Source: Burkholderia thailandensis E264 | Lineage (GTDB): Bacteria > Pseudomonadota > Gammaproteobacteria > Burkholderiales > Burkholderiaceae | Length of the DNA: 64,000 bases | Assembly (NCBI RefSeq): GCF_000012365.1 | Contig: NC_007650.1 | Coordinates: forward strand, 620,001-684,000 | Direction: 5' to 3' | Shown: positions 9,160 through 17,695 of the stretch, piece by piece | How positions within the stretch are numbered: the first letter of the stretch is position 1 | Layout: each line of letters begins with the position of its first letter | Position numbers and translations under genes: made by a program | The notes under the pieces: model-generated | Databases searched by the model: none | Told to the model about the DNA's origin: nothing | Seen by the model: the letters and a program-made list of their open reading frames with translations, nothing else

Positions 9160-9185
9160 AAACCCGGCCTGAGAGGGCCGGGTTT
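9160..9185. terminator. bidirectional intrinsic terminator
   Basis: Perfect 10-bp stem aaacccggcc/ggccgggttt with a 6-base loop (tgagag), with A-rich sequence on the left and T-rich on the right, so it can serve both the small exported-protein gene (+) and the AI-2E permease gene (-). Confidence 0.85.
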
Positions 9186-9221
9186 CATTCGGCATCCGGA
9201 AGAATGCGCGCCGGCGGCGGG

Positions 9222-10280
9222 TCATTCCCAGTCGGTTTGCTCGGTGCGCGCGAAGATGTCCCAGCTCGCCATGAACAGCGCAGCGACAAGCGGGCCGATC
9301 ACGAAGCCGTTGATTCCGAACAGCGCCATGCCGCCGAGCGTCGAGATCAGCACGACCCAGTCGGGCATCTTCGTGTCCTTGCCGACGAGGATCGGCCGCA
9401 GCAGATTGTCGACGAGCCCGATCACGCCGACGCAGAACGCGACGAGGATCACGCATTTCCAGACCTGTCCGGTCACCGCGAAATAGCCGGCGGCCGGCAC
9501 CCAGACGAGGCCCGCGCCGATCGCGGGCAACAGCGACAGGAACGCCATCAGCGCGCCCCACAGAATCACGCCCTCGATTCCGAGAATCCAGAAGATCAGC
9601 CCGCCGAGCGCGCCCTGCACGGCCGCGACCGCGATGTTGCCCTTGACGGTCGCGCGCACGACGGTCGTGAACTTCGTCAGCAGATGCTGCTTGTGCTCCT
9701 CGTCGAGCGGCAGCGCGCGCCGCACGCGGCGGCCGATCTCGCCGCCGTCGCGCAGCAGGAAGAACACGAGATACAGCATCACGCCGAAGCTCACGACGAA
9801 CTGGAACGTGTTTTGCCCGATGCTGAGCGCCTGTGCGGCGACGAACTGGCTGATCGCGGCCGCGCCGTCGGTCAGCTTCTTCTGGATGCCCGCGATGTCG
9901 GTGAGCCCGTAGTTGTGCAGCACGCGATGCACGGACGTTGGCAGCGCGTGCATGAACTCCTGGAAGTACTGCGTCATGTTCGGCTGCATCGTCTTGATCT
10001 GCTGATACGCGTACGCGATTTCCTGCACGAGCGTCGCGGTCACGAACGCGAGCGGCAGGATCACGATCAGGATGATGAGCGTCAGCGTGACGAGCGCGGC
10101 GAGATTGCGGCGCTTGCCCAAGCGTGCGGCGAGCCAGCGCTGCACGGGCTGGAACAGGATCGCGAGAATGGTCCCCCAGAAGATCGCGCCGAAGAACGGC
10201 GTCAATATCCAGCAAAGACCGACGGTGACGACGAGAAGCAGCAGGTGAAAGAATTTTTGGTGATCGTTCCCGCTATCCAT
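9222..10280 (-). CDS. AI-2E family transporter (PerM/UPF0118)
   Basis: Inner-membrane protein of 352 residues of the AI-2 exporter/PerM superfamily. Hydrophobic segments cluster as in the family: two near the N-terminus (LLLLVVTVGLCWILTPFFGA and IFWGTILAILF), a third around residues 65-90, a soluble middle region (about 95-150) and four to five helices afterwards, including the conserved GALGGLIFWILGIEG and LSLLPAIGAGLVWVPAA segments. Members export small molecules or ions; some are Na+/H+ antiporters, so the AI-2 name should not be taken literally. It is a single gene ending on a shared terminator. Confidence 0.9.
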   Translation of the reverse strand: MDSGNDHQKFFHLLLLVVTVGLCWILTPFFGAIFWGTILAILFQPVQRWLAARLGKRRNLAALVTLTLIILIVILPLAFVTATLVQEIAYAYQQIKTMQPNMTQYFQEFMHALPTSVHRVLHNYGLTDIAGIQKKLTDGAAAISQFVAAQALSIGQNTFQFVVSFGVMLYLVFFLLRDGGEIGRRVRRALPLDEEHKQHLLTKFTTVVRATVKGNIAVAAVQGALGGLIFWILGIEGVILWGALMAFLSLLPAIGAGLVWVPAAGYFAVTGQVWKCVILVAFCVGVIGLVDNLLRPILVGKDTKMPDWVVLISTLGGMALFGINGFVIGPLVAALFMASWDIFARTEQTDWE

Positions 10281-10508
10281 GATGTGCTCGGGGGAGGATG
10301 GTTGATCGGACGGGCAAGCCGCGCCGCGGCGGCCCGCCGTGACGCAGCGATTATGCCTGACGCGTGCGGCGCGGCGACCGTGCGTTGCCTCGCCCCGAGC
10401 GCATGTCGTTCGGGCTGCGATCGAAAATGCCGCGATGGGGAACCGCGGCGCGCGGCGCAGGCGGCGCGCACGCGCGAGGCGCCGCGCCGCTTCCGCCGGC
10501 GTTTCAGG

Positions 10509-11093
10509 TCAGAGCTTCAGGCGCGTGACCTTCGTGCCGTTGACCGACAGATCGCCCATCAGGCCGGCGTTGGTCAGCACGATGACCTCGACCGGCGCGG
10601 TCGCCGTCGACGTGTCGACCGCGCCGTTCGCGCCCATCTTGACGAGCGCGACCGACGCGTCGGCGCCGGCGGCCCAGCCTTCCGAGCCGCGGAACCTGTC
10701 GAGCGCGTCCTGCGTCATGAACAGGAAGATCAGCGCCTTCGATTGCGCGCCCGCCTGCAGGCCGACCGACAGAGACGACGTGTTGTAGTAGCCGAGCGTC
10801 GCGCCGCCGACGCGCAGCGCGCCGTTGCCGCTTTGAGCGCCGACGATGAAGCCCGCCTGCAGCACGTTCGGGAACACGAGCACGCCGCGCGACTTCGCGA
10901 CGAGTTCGCGCGAGCCCGGCACCGTCGAGTAGAGGCGCGTGAGCGTCGCGTTCACGTTCGCATCGATCGCTTCGCGGGTCGACGCATTGGACGCCGCGGT
11001 CGACGGCTTGTCGGGCGTGGTGGTGCAGCCTGCGAGCGCCAGGCCGCCGAGCGCGGTCGCGATCGCGACCTTCATGACGAGAGTCTTGCGCAT
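10509..11093 (-). CDS. SYLF/Ysc84-domain lipoprotein
   Basis: Predicted lipoprotein of 194 residues with a lipobox LAGC at about residue 23 after a classic signal peptide. The rest is one SYLF (Ysc84, lipid-binding) domain, recognisable from SRGVLVFPNVLQAGFIVGAQ and the terminal ALVKMGANGAVDTSTA...VIVLTNAGLMGDLS. The start ATG is preceded by a strong ggaggaa. Such proteins are envelope-associated and bind phospholipid in eukaryotic relatives; the bacterial role is unclear. It is 48 bases downstream of the DUF883 gene in the same direction, so the two may be co-transcribed as an envelope stress pair. Confidence 0.88.
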   Translation of the reverse strand: MRKTLVMKVAIATALGGLALAGCTTTPDKPSTAASNASTREAIDANVNATLTRLYSTVPGSRELVAKSRGVLVFPNVLQAGFIVGAQSGNGALRVGGATLGYYNTSSLSVGLQAGAQSKALIFLFMTQDALDRFRGSEGWAAGADASVALVKMGANGAVDTSTATAPVEVIVLTNAGLMGDLSVNGTKVTRLKL

Positions 11094-11141
11094 GATGCTT
11101 CCTCCATCTTGATGGTTGAACGTCGGGCGTGAGCGCCGCGC

Positions 11142-11522
11142 TTATCGACGCGCAAGGAGGATGCCCGCCGCGAACGCGAGGCCGGCGACGATGCCGGCCG
11201 CCTGCCACGGGTTGTCGTGGACGGCCTGCGTCACGCGCTCGGCCGATCGCCGCAACCGGCGCGACGCGTGCCACGACGCGTCGTCGAGCGTGTCGCGCGC
11301 GGCTTCGAGCCGCCCGCGCAGGCGCTTGCGGAGCGCGTCGGCGTCGACGTCCTCCTTCAGCAGCGCGTCGAGCTCGTCGACGAGCGAGCGCATGTTGTCC
11401 TTCACCTCGCCGTTCAGGTCGCGCGCCGCGGAACGCGCATCGCGCGCGAACCGGTGGCCTGCGCGTCGTGCTTCGGAGAGGCCGCGATCGAGCTTGTATT
11501 CGACGGTGTCGGTAAGAGCCAT
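11142..11522 (-). CDS. DUF883 family protein (YqjD/ElaB-like)
   Basis: A 126-residue protein of the YqjD/ElaB/YgaM type: long charged amphipathic helices (residues about 10-95, likely coiled coil) followed by NPWQAAGIVAGLAFAAGILLARR, the C-terminal membrane anchor with the hallmark double-Arg end. In E. coli these proteins sit in the inner membrane, bind ribosomes and are stationary-phase induced. It lies directly upstream of the SYLF lipoprotein gene in the same direction. Confidence 0.9.
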   Translation of the reverse strand: MALTDTVEYKLDRGLSEARRAGHRFARDARSAARDLNGEVKDNMRSLVDELDALLKEDVDADALRKRLRGRLEAARDTLDDASWHASRRLRRSAERVTQAVHDNPWQAAGIVAGLAFAAGILLARR

Positions 11523-12098
11523 GATGGTCGTTCTCCTGATCGTTGAAGGGAAAATGTATGGATGCTGCCCTGATGTGATCCGTTATCAGGCCCTGAGTTT
11601 CACGCGGCGGTGGCGGCAAGCCACCGTGGCGGGGCCAAAGCCTTTGCGGGGCTTGGCTCGGCGGAAAATGCAACAGTTTGTGTGGCGGGCCGACGCAGGC
11701 GCGGCCGCGTGCTCGAATCGACGGCGGAATTTTTTACGTTTCGTTGCGTCGGCGTTCGGTCAATATGACGTCCCTCACGCTCCGACGGGCGGCACGCCTT
11801 TTTTCGATTGCTTCATTTTCTTCGCGTCTCGCTTGGCCGTTTTCCACATCGTGGCGAAGCGGCCTGGAGCCGGCTTTGCTTCGCGGGCGATCGACGAGGG
11901 GCGCGCAGCCGACGGTGCACGCGCCCGATGCCGGACGTCGCATCAGCGAACGCCCGGCATGGGTGAGTCGTCAGGCATCGCGCGCGGCGCGGCGCGTCGT
12001 GCGTGACGGCTCATGCGCCACACGTCGCCTCTCGCGCGGCGCATGGCTCACGGTGCACGGCTCGCGGCGCATCGGCGCGCGACGCGCCGCCGGGCGCG
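11523..12098. other. intergenic, no credible gene
   Basis: A 576-base gap between the DUF883 start and the end of the nuclease gene. Open frames here are short or Arg-rich with no recognisable domain. The promoter for the DUF883/SYLF unit should be at the left end. Otherwise I see nothing. Confidence 0.4.
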
Positions 12099-13967
12099 TC
12101 ATCGCAACGGGCGACGGCTGTGCGCGGCAGCCATCTCCGCGCCGCGGCGCGACGCCGCGGCCGCATATTCGTCGGCGAGCGCGATGTCGATCAGCACCGG
12201 ATCGTGATCGGACGAGCGATACGCGTCGGGCGCGTAATACGTGCGCTGCTGCTCGGCCGTCTTGTACGCGAGCGTGTATTGCAGGGCGATCGGCTCGTCA
12301 GCGTTGATGTGCCAGTCGTGCACCGCCTTCACGCGCCATGCGAGCGCGTTCGTCGCGAGCGCGTGGTCGAGGTAGCCGGCCTCGCCGTTGTAAACATAGC
12401 TGTACGCGGGTGCGCCGATCTTGCTCGACACGAGATTCACGTAGCCGCGCGATTCGAGCGTGCGAACCGGGTCCTCGTACGTGTAGCTGTTGAGGTCGCC
12501 GATCAGCAGCACGCCTTCGCTGTGCGCGCCGGTCGGATTGCGCGCGAGCCAGTCCGCGACCTTCGCCGCCGCACGCGAGCGCGTCGCGTTCCAGCAGCCC
12601 TGGCCGTCGCCCTGGTCGAGATCGTCGCCCGTCGCATTCGGGCAGTTTTTCGATTTCAGGTGATTCACGGCGACCGTCACCGCGCGCGAGCCGCCGAACG
12701 GCTGGAACGTCTGCGCGATCGGCTGGCGGTTCTTGTCGTCGATCGCGAGCGTCGCCGCGTTGCCGACCGGCTTTACCTTGCGGCTGTCGTAAATCAGCGC
12801 GACCGCGATCGCGTCGCCGCCGAGCCGCGCGCTGCCCGGATCGACGACGCGCCAGCTGTCGCCGAGCTTCGCCGCGAGCTGGCGCACCGCGCTGAGCGGG
12901 CCGTAGCCGTCATTCTCGATTTCCATCAGGCCGATCACGTCGGCATCGAGCGCCTTCAGCGCGCTGACGATCTTCGCGTCCTGCCGGGCGAACTCCTCAT
13001 CGCTCTTCGCGCCGCGGTTGTTCGGATCGTCGAAGCCGCCGCCCGTGCCGTCGCCGTTGAAGTAGTTCAGTACGTTGAACGAAGCGACTCGCAGGTTCGC
13101 ACGCGAATCGCGTGCGGGTGCGGCCGTGCGCGGATTCGCGCTCGTACCGAACGAAGGTGCGCGCGCGCCCGGCACCGGTTGCAGGCGCCATGCGCCGTAG
13201 CGCATCTCGAGCACGCCTTCGACGTTGGCCACCGTGTAGCCCGCGCGCAGCGTGTTCGAGGCGGAGAGCGCCGGCGCCGGGTACGGGACGGCCGCGGGGT
13301 TCTGCTTGTTCGAGCCGTCGTCGAGGATCAGCCGGTTGCGCGCGTTCGCGTCGGCCACCGTCTTCGCCTGCGCGGGCGGCACGACGCTCGTCGGCGTGCG
13401 CAGACGCCCGTTGCTGAGCAGCACGCTGCCGTAGCGGCCGAGCTCGTAGACCTCGGTGACGGTCAGCGTCTGCGGCAGCCGCACGAGCATGCCTTCGTAC
13501 GCGGCGAACGCGCTTGGGCTGTCGACGGGCAGCGCGAGCGTCGCGGGCGTGACCGACTGGCCGCTCGCGCAGACCGCGACGGCGCCCGACAGCGTGAGCT
13601 GCGTCTGCCCATATTTTTCTTCGACCTTGCCCGTCACGTGCACGAGGTCGCCCGCTTGCGCGCGCGCTTTCGGCGAGTAGACGAACAGCCCCTCGGACAC
13701 GCCGGGCTGGTTGCGGCGCTGCGGATCGGCCTGCTGGACGAAGAAGCCGCCGAAGCCGTCGGCGCCGCCGAAATCGGCCGTGACGACGGCTTCGATCGAC
13801 ACGTTCTGGCCGGCGAGCGGAGAAGGCGAGCTGGCCCCCTGGATTTCGGCGATCGGCGTCGCGCTGCCGCCGCAGTTCGCGCTGACGGGGGCGGCGGTGG
13901 CCGCGAACGCGGGAGCGGCGGCGGACAGGAGCGACAGCAAGGCGAGCAGAGGGGACGGAGTGCGCAT
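12099..13967 (-). CDS. ExeM/NucH family extracellular endonuclease
   Basis: Secreted nuclease of 622 residues: Sec signal peptide (SPLLALLSLLSAAAPAFA), an OB-like N-terminal region (about 30-260, with VHVTGKVEEKYG), then an endonuclease/exonuclease/phosphatase domain (about 290-600). Catalytic-site signatures of the EEP fold are visible: LRVASFNVLNYFNGDG, IGLMEIENDGYG (metal-binding Glu), IGDLNSYTYEDP (Asp/Asn) and RSSDHDPVLIDI (catalytic His). Length and order match ExeM/NucH proteins that degrade extracellular DNA. It is a single gene; a signal-bearing nuclease is expected outside the cytoplasm. The C-terminus lacks an obvious sorting anchor. Confidence 0.9.
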   Translation of the reverse strand: MRTPSPLLALLSLLSAAAPAFAATAAPVSANCGGSATPIAEIQGASSPSPLAGQNVSIEAVVTADFGGADGFGGFFVQQADPQRRNQPGVSEGLFVYSPKARAQAGDLVHVTGKVEEKYGQTQLTLSGAVAVCASGQSVTPATLALPVDSPSAFAAYEGMLVRLPQTLTVTEVYELGRYGSVLLSNGRLRTPTSVVPPAQAKTVADANARNRLILDDGSNKQNPAAVPYPAPALSASNTLRAGYTVANVEGVLEMRYGAWRLQPVPGARAPSFGTSANPRTAAPARDSRANLRVASFNVLNYFNGDGTGGGFDDPNNRGAKSDEEFARQDAKIVSALKALDADVIGLMEIENDGYGPLSAVRQLAAKLGDSWRVVDPGSARLGGDAIAVALIYDSRKVKPVGNAATLAIDDKNRQPIAQTFQPFGGSRAVTVAVNHLKSKNCPNATGDDLDQGDGQGCWNATRSRAAAKVADWLARNPTGAHSEGVLLIGDLNSYTYEDPVRTLESRGYVNLVSSKIGAPAYSYVYNGEAGYLDHALATNALAWRVKAVHDWHINADEPIALQYTLAYKTAEQQRTYYAPDAYRSSDHDPVLIDIALADEYAAAASRRGAEMAAAHSRRPLR

Positions 13968-14335
13968 GAGGACGATCCTTTACGTGGGAATCCTGAAAGC
14001 TTAGTGGCGCATGTTGACAGTTTCGCGTAAAAAATAGATGTGAATCTGTAATCTGGCCAGGTTTTTTAGGCCGAGCCGGCAGCGCATCATCGAGGCGGAT
14101 CGAGCGGCGCGTGACTGAACCGTTTCCACGGCCCGCGCCGGACGCGCTCGCGCGCAGTTCGCGCGTAATTCCGTGCGAGCGGCCGCGCGGCCTCGCGACG
14201 CTCGCGCGGTCGCCGATTCCGATGGACCGCCGCCCGCCGCCCGCTCAAAATGGAGGCGCAGCCGTTCCGCGATCGGCGGCGCGACGTGGTTGCATCGTGC
14301 AGATCGGGAAGGCGTCGTCATAGGAGGTGACGCAA
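13968..14335. other. intergenic, divergent promoter region
   Basis: A 368-base gap between the divergent nuclease and YciI genes. It should hold both promoters, including the one read by the downstream ECF42 sigma factor if that operon is autoregulated; I cannot define a -35/-10 pair. The YciI ribosome binding site (aggaggtg) is at its right end. Confidence 0.4.
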
Positions 14336-14689
14336 ATGAGCTATATGTTGTTGATCGTCGAGCCGCGGGGCCAACGCGCGGCTCGTACGCAAGCCGAGGG
14401 CGAGGCGCTGTACGAGCGGATGCGTCACTTTGCCGGCGAGCTTCAGTCGCGCGGCGTGCTGATCGGCGCCGAATCGCTCGTGTCCGACGACAAATCGACG
14501 CGCGTGCAGGTGCGCAACGGCGAGGTGCGCCTCGTCGACGGGCCGTACGCCGAGGCGAAGGAAATGGTGGGCGGCTTCTTCCTGCTCGACGTCGGGACGC
14601 AAGGCGAGGCGCTTGCGATCGCGAAGGATTGCCCCGCCGCCGAATGGTGCTCGGTGGAGGTTCGCGAGATCGGGCCGTGCTTCCGGTAA
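14336..14689 (+). CDS. YciI/DGPF-domain protein
   Basis: A 117-residue protein of the YCII-related (DGPF) family, small dimeric alpha/beta proteins with a conserved Asp-Gly-Pro-Phe/Tyr motif, here LVDGPYAEAKEMVGGFF. I placed the start at the ATG of MSYMLLIVEP, 5 bases after a strong aggaggtg; an upstream GTG lies inside that ribosome binding site. It is the first gene of a set whose last member is an ECF42 sigma factor; DGPF proteins are characteristic partners of that sigma group. The biochemical function of the partners is unknown. Confidence 0.85.
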   Translation: MSYMLLIVEPRGQRAARTQAEGEALYERMRHFAGELQSRGVLIGAESLVSDDKSTRVQVRNGEVRLVDGPYAEAKEMVGGFFLLDVGTQGEALAIAKDCPAAEWCSVEVREIGPCFR

Positions 14690-14854
14690 CCGCTCGCGAA
14701 TCGACGCGACCGGCGGCCGCCGGGCATCGCGCGCCCGGTTTGGGTAGGGGTTTCCCCTGATTTCGCGCGCCGCGTGTCGAGCGGGGATCGTGCCGCACGT
14801 CGTTGTGGCAGGACGCCGGATCGCGCGTCCTGCCATCCGCGAAAGGAGAAAGCG

Positions 14855-15268
14855 ATGCGTTTCATGATCATGGTGAAGGCCAATGCGACGAGCGAGTCGG
14901 GCGCGATGCCAGACGAGTCGTTGATCGCCGCGATGGCGACTTATCACGAAGAGCTGGCGAAGGCGGGCGTGCTGCTCGATGCGTCCGGCCTGCAACCGTC
15001 GTTGAAGGGCTGGCGCGTGCGCTACTCGGGCGGCAGGCGTGCCGTCGTCGACGGTCCGTTCGCCGAAACGAAGGAACTGATCGCCGGCTACACGTTGATC
15101 CAGGTGCGCTCGCGCGACGAGGCGCTCGAATGGACCCGCCGCTTTCCCGCGCCGTTCGGCGAGCACGAGGACGGCGAGATCGAGGTGCGGCAACTGTTCG
15201 AGCTCGACGATTTCGAGCCGGGCGATGCGGTCGAGCGGTTTCGCGAACTCGAGAGCAAGCTCGGCTGA
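14855..15268 (+). CDS. YciI/DGPF-domain protein (second copy)
   Basis: A 137-residue paralogue of the preceding gene with the motif in canonical form, AVVDGPFAETKELIAGYTLI, and the typical start MRFMIMVKA. The ATG at 14855 follows gaaaggagaaag. An extra acidic C-terminal tail (about residues 110-137) extends beyond the core domain. A 165-base gap separates it from the first DGPF gene and 21 bases separate it from the SRPBCC gene, so it belongs to the ECF42-type operon. Confidence 0.87.
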   Translation: MRFMIMVKANATSESGAMPDESLIAAMATYHEELAKAGVLLDASGLQPSLKGWRVRYSGGRRAVVDGPFAETKELIAGYTLIQVRSRDEALEWTRRFPAPFGEHEDGEIEVRQLFELDDFEPGDAVERFRELESKLG

Positions 15269-15289
15269 CGAGCGCGACAGGAGACGGCA

Positions 15290-15829
15290 ATGAGCCAGAT
15301 CGTGGTGAGCGCGGGCGCCGTGGCGGCTGCGCTCGCGCTGCTGCTGATGCTGTATGCGGCGTCGCGTCCGGGCACGTTTCGCGTCGAGCGCCGCGCGCGG
15401 ATCGATGCGAGCGCCGCGCGCATCTTTCCCTACCTGGCGGACCTGCGCCGCTTCAACGCGTGGAGTCCGTACGAGCGCAAGGACCCGGCGCTGCGCGGCG
15501 AGTACGGCGCGCTGACATCGGGCGTCGGCGCGAGCGATGCGTGGACGAGCGAGAAGGCTGGCGTCGGCCGCTTCGAAATCACCGAACTCGCCGAGCCGTC
15601 GCGCGTGACGATGCGGCTCGATTTCGTGAAGCCGTTCGATGCGCACAACGTCGCCGAATTCACGCTGCGCCCGGACGGCGACGCGACGGTCGTCACGTGG
15701 GCGATGCATGGGCCGTCGCCGTTTCCGTCGAAGCTGATTCAGGTGTTTTTCAGCATCGACAAGATGGTCGGCGCGGACTTCTCCGCGGGGCTCGCGAACC
15801 TGAAGGCGCTTGCCGAAGGGCGCGCATGA
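15290..15829 (+). CDS. SRPBCC family protein with N-terminal membrane anchor
   Basis: A 179-residue protein: one N-terminal transmembrane segment (VVSAGAVAAALALLLMLYAA) followed by a START/Bet-v-1-like (SRPBCC) ligand-binding domain, recognised from VERRARIDASAARIFPYLADLRRFNAWSPYERKDP and the terminal FFSIDKMVGADFSAGLANLKALAE helix. Its stop overlaps the start of the sigma factor gene by 4 bases (ATGA). It is probably a membrane-tethered lipid or small-molecule binding protein controlled together with the DGPF proteins. Ligand unknown. Confidence 0.85.
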   Translation: MSQIVVSAGAVAAALALLLMLYAASRPGTFRVERRARIDASAARIFPYLADLRRFNAWSPYERKDPALRGEYGALTSGVGASDAWTSEKAGVGRFEITELAEPSRVTMRLDFVKPFDAHNVAEFTLRPDGDATVVTWAMHGPSPFPSKLIQVFFSIDKMVGADFSAGLANLKALAEGRA

Positions 15830-17094
15830 CGGACGCCGTCGTCCATCGCGCGATCGACGCCGTCTGGCGGATCGAGGCCGCGAGAATCATCGCGCATGTC
15901 GCGCGGCTCGTGCGCGACGTCGGCGTGGCCGAGGAACTCGCGCAGGACGCGCTCGTCGCGGCCCTCGAGCACTGGCCGAGCGACGGCGTACCGGAGAATC
16001 CGGGCGCGTGGCTGATGACGGCCGCGAAGCGCCGCGCGCTCGATCATCTGCGGCAGAACGTGCTGCATGCGCGCAAGCGCGAGCAGATCGGCCTCGATCT
16101 TGATGCGCTCGGCGCGCACGTCGCGCCGGACGTCGCCGATGTGTTCGAGGCGGCGCGCGACGACGACATCGGCGACGATCTGCTGAGGCTCGTGTTCACC
16201 GCGTGCCATCCGGTGCTGTCGACCGACGCGCGCGTGGCACTGACGCTGCGGCTGCTCGGCGGGCTGACGACGGGCGAGATCGCGCGCGCGTTTCTCACGC
16301 CCGAGCCGACGATCGCGCAGCGGATCGTGCGCGCGAAGCGCACGCTGTCGGCGGCGAAGGTGCCGTTCGAGGTGCCGCGCGCGCCGGAGCGCGCGGCGCG
16401 GCTTGCTTCGGTGCTCGAAGTGATTTATCTGATCTTCAACGAAGGCCATTCGGCGACGGCGGGCGACGACTGGATGCGTCCCGCTCTGACCGACGAAGCG
16501 CTGCGGCTCGGGCGCGTGCTCGCCGGGCTCGCGCCCGACGAGAGCGAGGTGCACGGGCTCGTCGCGCTGATGGAGATCCAGGCGTCGCGGATGCACGCGC
16601 GCGTCGACGCGCAAGGGCGTCCCGTGCTGCTGCTCGATCAGGACCGCAGCCGCTGGGACCCGCTGCTGATCCGGCGCGGGCTCGCCGCGCTCGCGCGTTC
16701 GGAGGCGCTCGGCGGCGCGAGCGGGCCGTATGCGCTGCAGGCCGCGCTCGCCGCGTGCCACGCACGCGCGCGCAGCGCCGACGACACGGACTGGGAGCAG
16801 ATCGTCGCGCTCTACGACGCGCTCGCGCAGGTCGCGCCTTCGCCCGTCGTCGAGCTGAATCGCGCGGTCGCGGTCGGCATGGCGTTCGGGCCGGCCGCGG
16901 GGCTCGAGATCGTCGACGCGCTCGCGGCCGATCCCGCGCTCGCGCGTTATCACTGGCTGCCGAGCGTGCGAGGCGATCTGCTCGCGAAGCTCGGGCGGCG
17001 CGACGAGGCGCAGGCCGAGTTCAGGCGCGCGGCCGACATGACGCTCAATGCGCGCGAGCGCGAGATGCTGCTTGCGCGCGCGATGCAGCGGTGA
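15826..17094 (+). CDS. ECF42-type RNA polymerase sigma factor with C-terminal extension
   Basis: A 422-residue alternative sigma factor. Region sigma-2 is at about residues 15-80 (AEELAQDALVAALEHWP and NPGAWLMTAAKRRALDHLR), and region sigma-4 at about 125-180 (LRLLGGLTTGEIARAFLTPEPTIAQRIVRAKRTL). The remaining 230 residues form the TPR-like extension typical of the ECF42 group (EVIYLIFNEGHSAT is the signature at the junction). ECF42 factors have no anti-sigma factor; they are encoded beside DGPF proteins, as here, and the extension is thought to control activity. The start overlaps the SRPBCC stop. Probable targets are the operon itself. Confidence 0.92.
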   Translation: MTDAVVHRAIDAVWRIEAARIIAHVARLVRDVGVAEELAQDALVAALEHWPSDGVPENPGAWLMTAAKRRALDHLRQNVLHARKREQIGLDLDALGAHVAPDVADVFEAARDDDIGDDLLRLVFTACHPVLSTDARVALTLRLLGGLTTGEIARAFLTPEPTIAQRIVRAKRTLSAAKVPFEVPRAPERAARLASVLEVIYLIFNEGHSATAGDDWMRPALTDEALRLGRVLAGLAPDESEVHGLVALMEIQASRMHARVDAQGRPVLLLDQDRSRWDPLLIRRGLAALARSEALGGASGPYALQAALAACHARARSADDTDWEQIVALYDALAQVAPSPVVELNRAVAVGMAFGPAAGLEIVDALAADPALARYHWLPSVRGDLLAKLGRRDEAQAEFRRAADMTLNAREREMLLARAMQR

Positions 17095-17695
17095 GGCGGC
17101 GCGCGTGTTGGCGCGCGCGCCGTCGGCCGTCGACGGAGGATCGCGGGCGGAATGCGCGGTGTTCGGATGATGCGCGACGCATGGCACGCGATGCACGATG
17201 TGCGGCGCGCGTGACGCCATAGGGCGCATTGCGTTATCGACATGCTTTGGGCCGCAGCGCGACATGCGCGTCCCTATCCGTCGATCGGGCAGGCAACGAG
17301 CGCGGGAGCCGTGGCCGGCCTTCGCGATCCGATGGAATGACGCGGCTTGATTTCGATGCGCAGCGAGCCGATTGACATAGCCTTCCGCAAGCCGCAAGCC
17401 GCAAGCCGCAAGCCGCAAGCCGCAAGCCGCAAGCCGCAAGCCGCAAGCCGCAAGCCGCAAGCCGCAGGCTGCTCACGCGGAACGTCGACACGCTGCACCT
17501 CTTCATCGCGCCCTCGCCGCAACATCGCGTCCGCCTCGGCGCTTTCCCGCTTCCCGAAAATCCATCGCACTCCGAATCGGAACTTGCGCGCCGCCGCCGA
17601 CTCCCACGCTCGCGCGTTGCGTCATCGCGCAACCTACTCGCTCGGCGCATCGCGCCGATTCTCAATCGCAAGTTACGATTCGAACGGAAGAGGGT
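17095..17695. other. intergenic with 7-bp tandem array, no credible gene
   Basis: About 600 bases between the sigma factor and amidase genes. Apart from the heptamer array listed separately I see no gene; open frames on both strands are repeat-driven. The amidase promoter should lie near 17640-17690. Confidence 0.4.
17391..17460. repeat. 10 x 7-bp tandem array (gccgcaa)
   Basis: Ten perfect head-to-tail copies of gccgcaa, with one imperfect copy on each side (tccgcaa at 17384 and gccgcag at 17461). The unit is unrelated to the ggttcgc array at 3.4 kb, but both are heptamers and both open every frame, giving false AACGLRL or KPQAASR repeat peptides. It lies about 235 bases upstream of the amidase gene. 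Confidence 0.95.

Noticed and set aside
9084..11132. 682-codon plus-strand frame
   Set aside because: Antisense to the AI-2E permease and SYLF lipoprotein genes; composition is typical of shadow frames (Arg/Asp/His-rich).
11678..12307. 209-codon frame between DUF883 and nuclease genes
   Set aside because: Arg-rich with no domain, and overlaps the end of the nuclease gene on the opposite strand.
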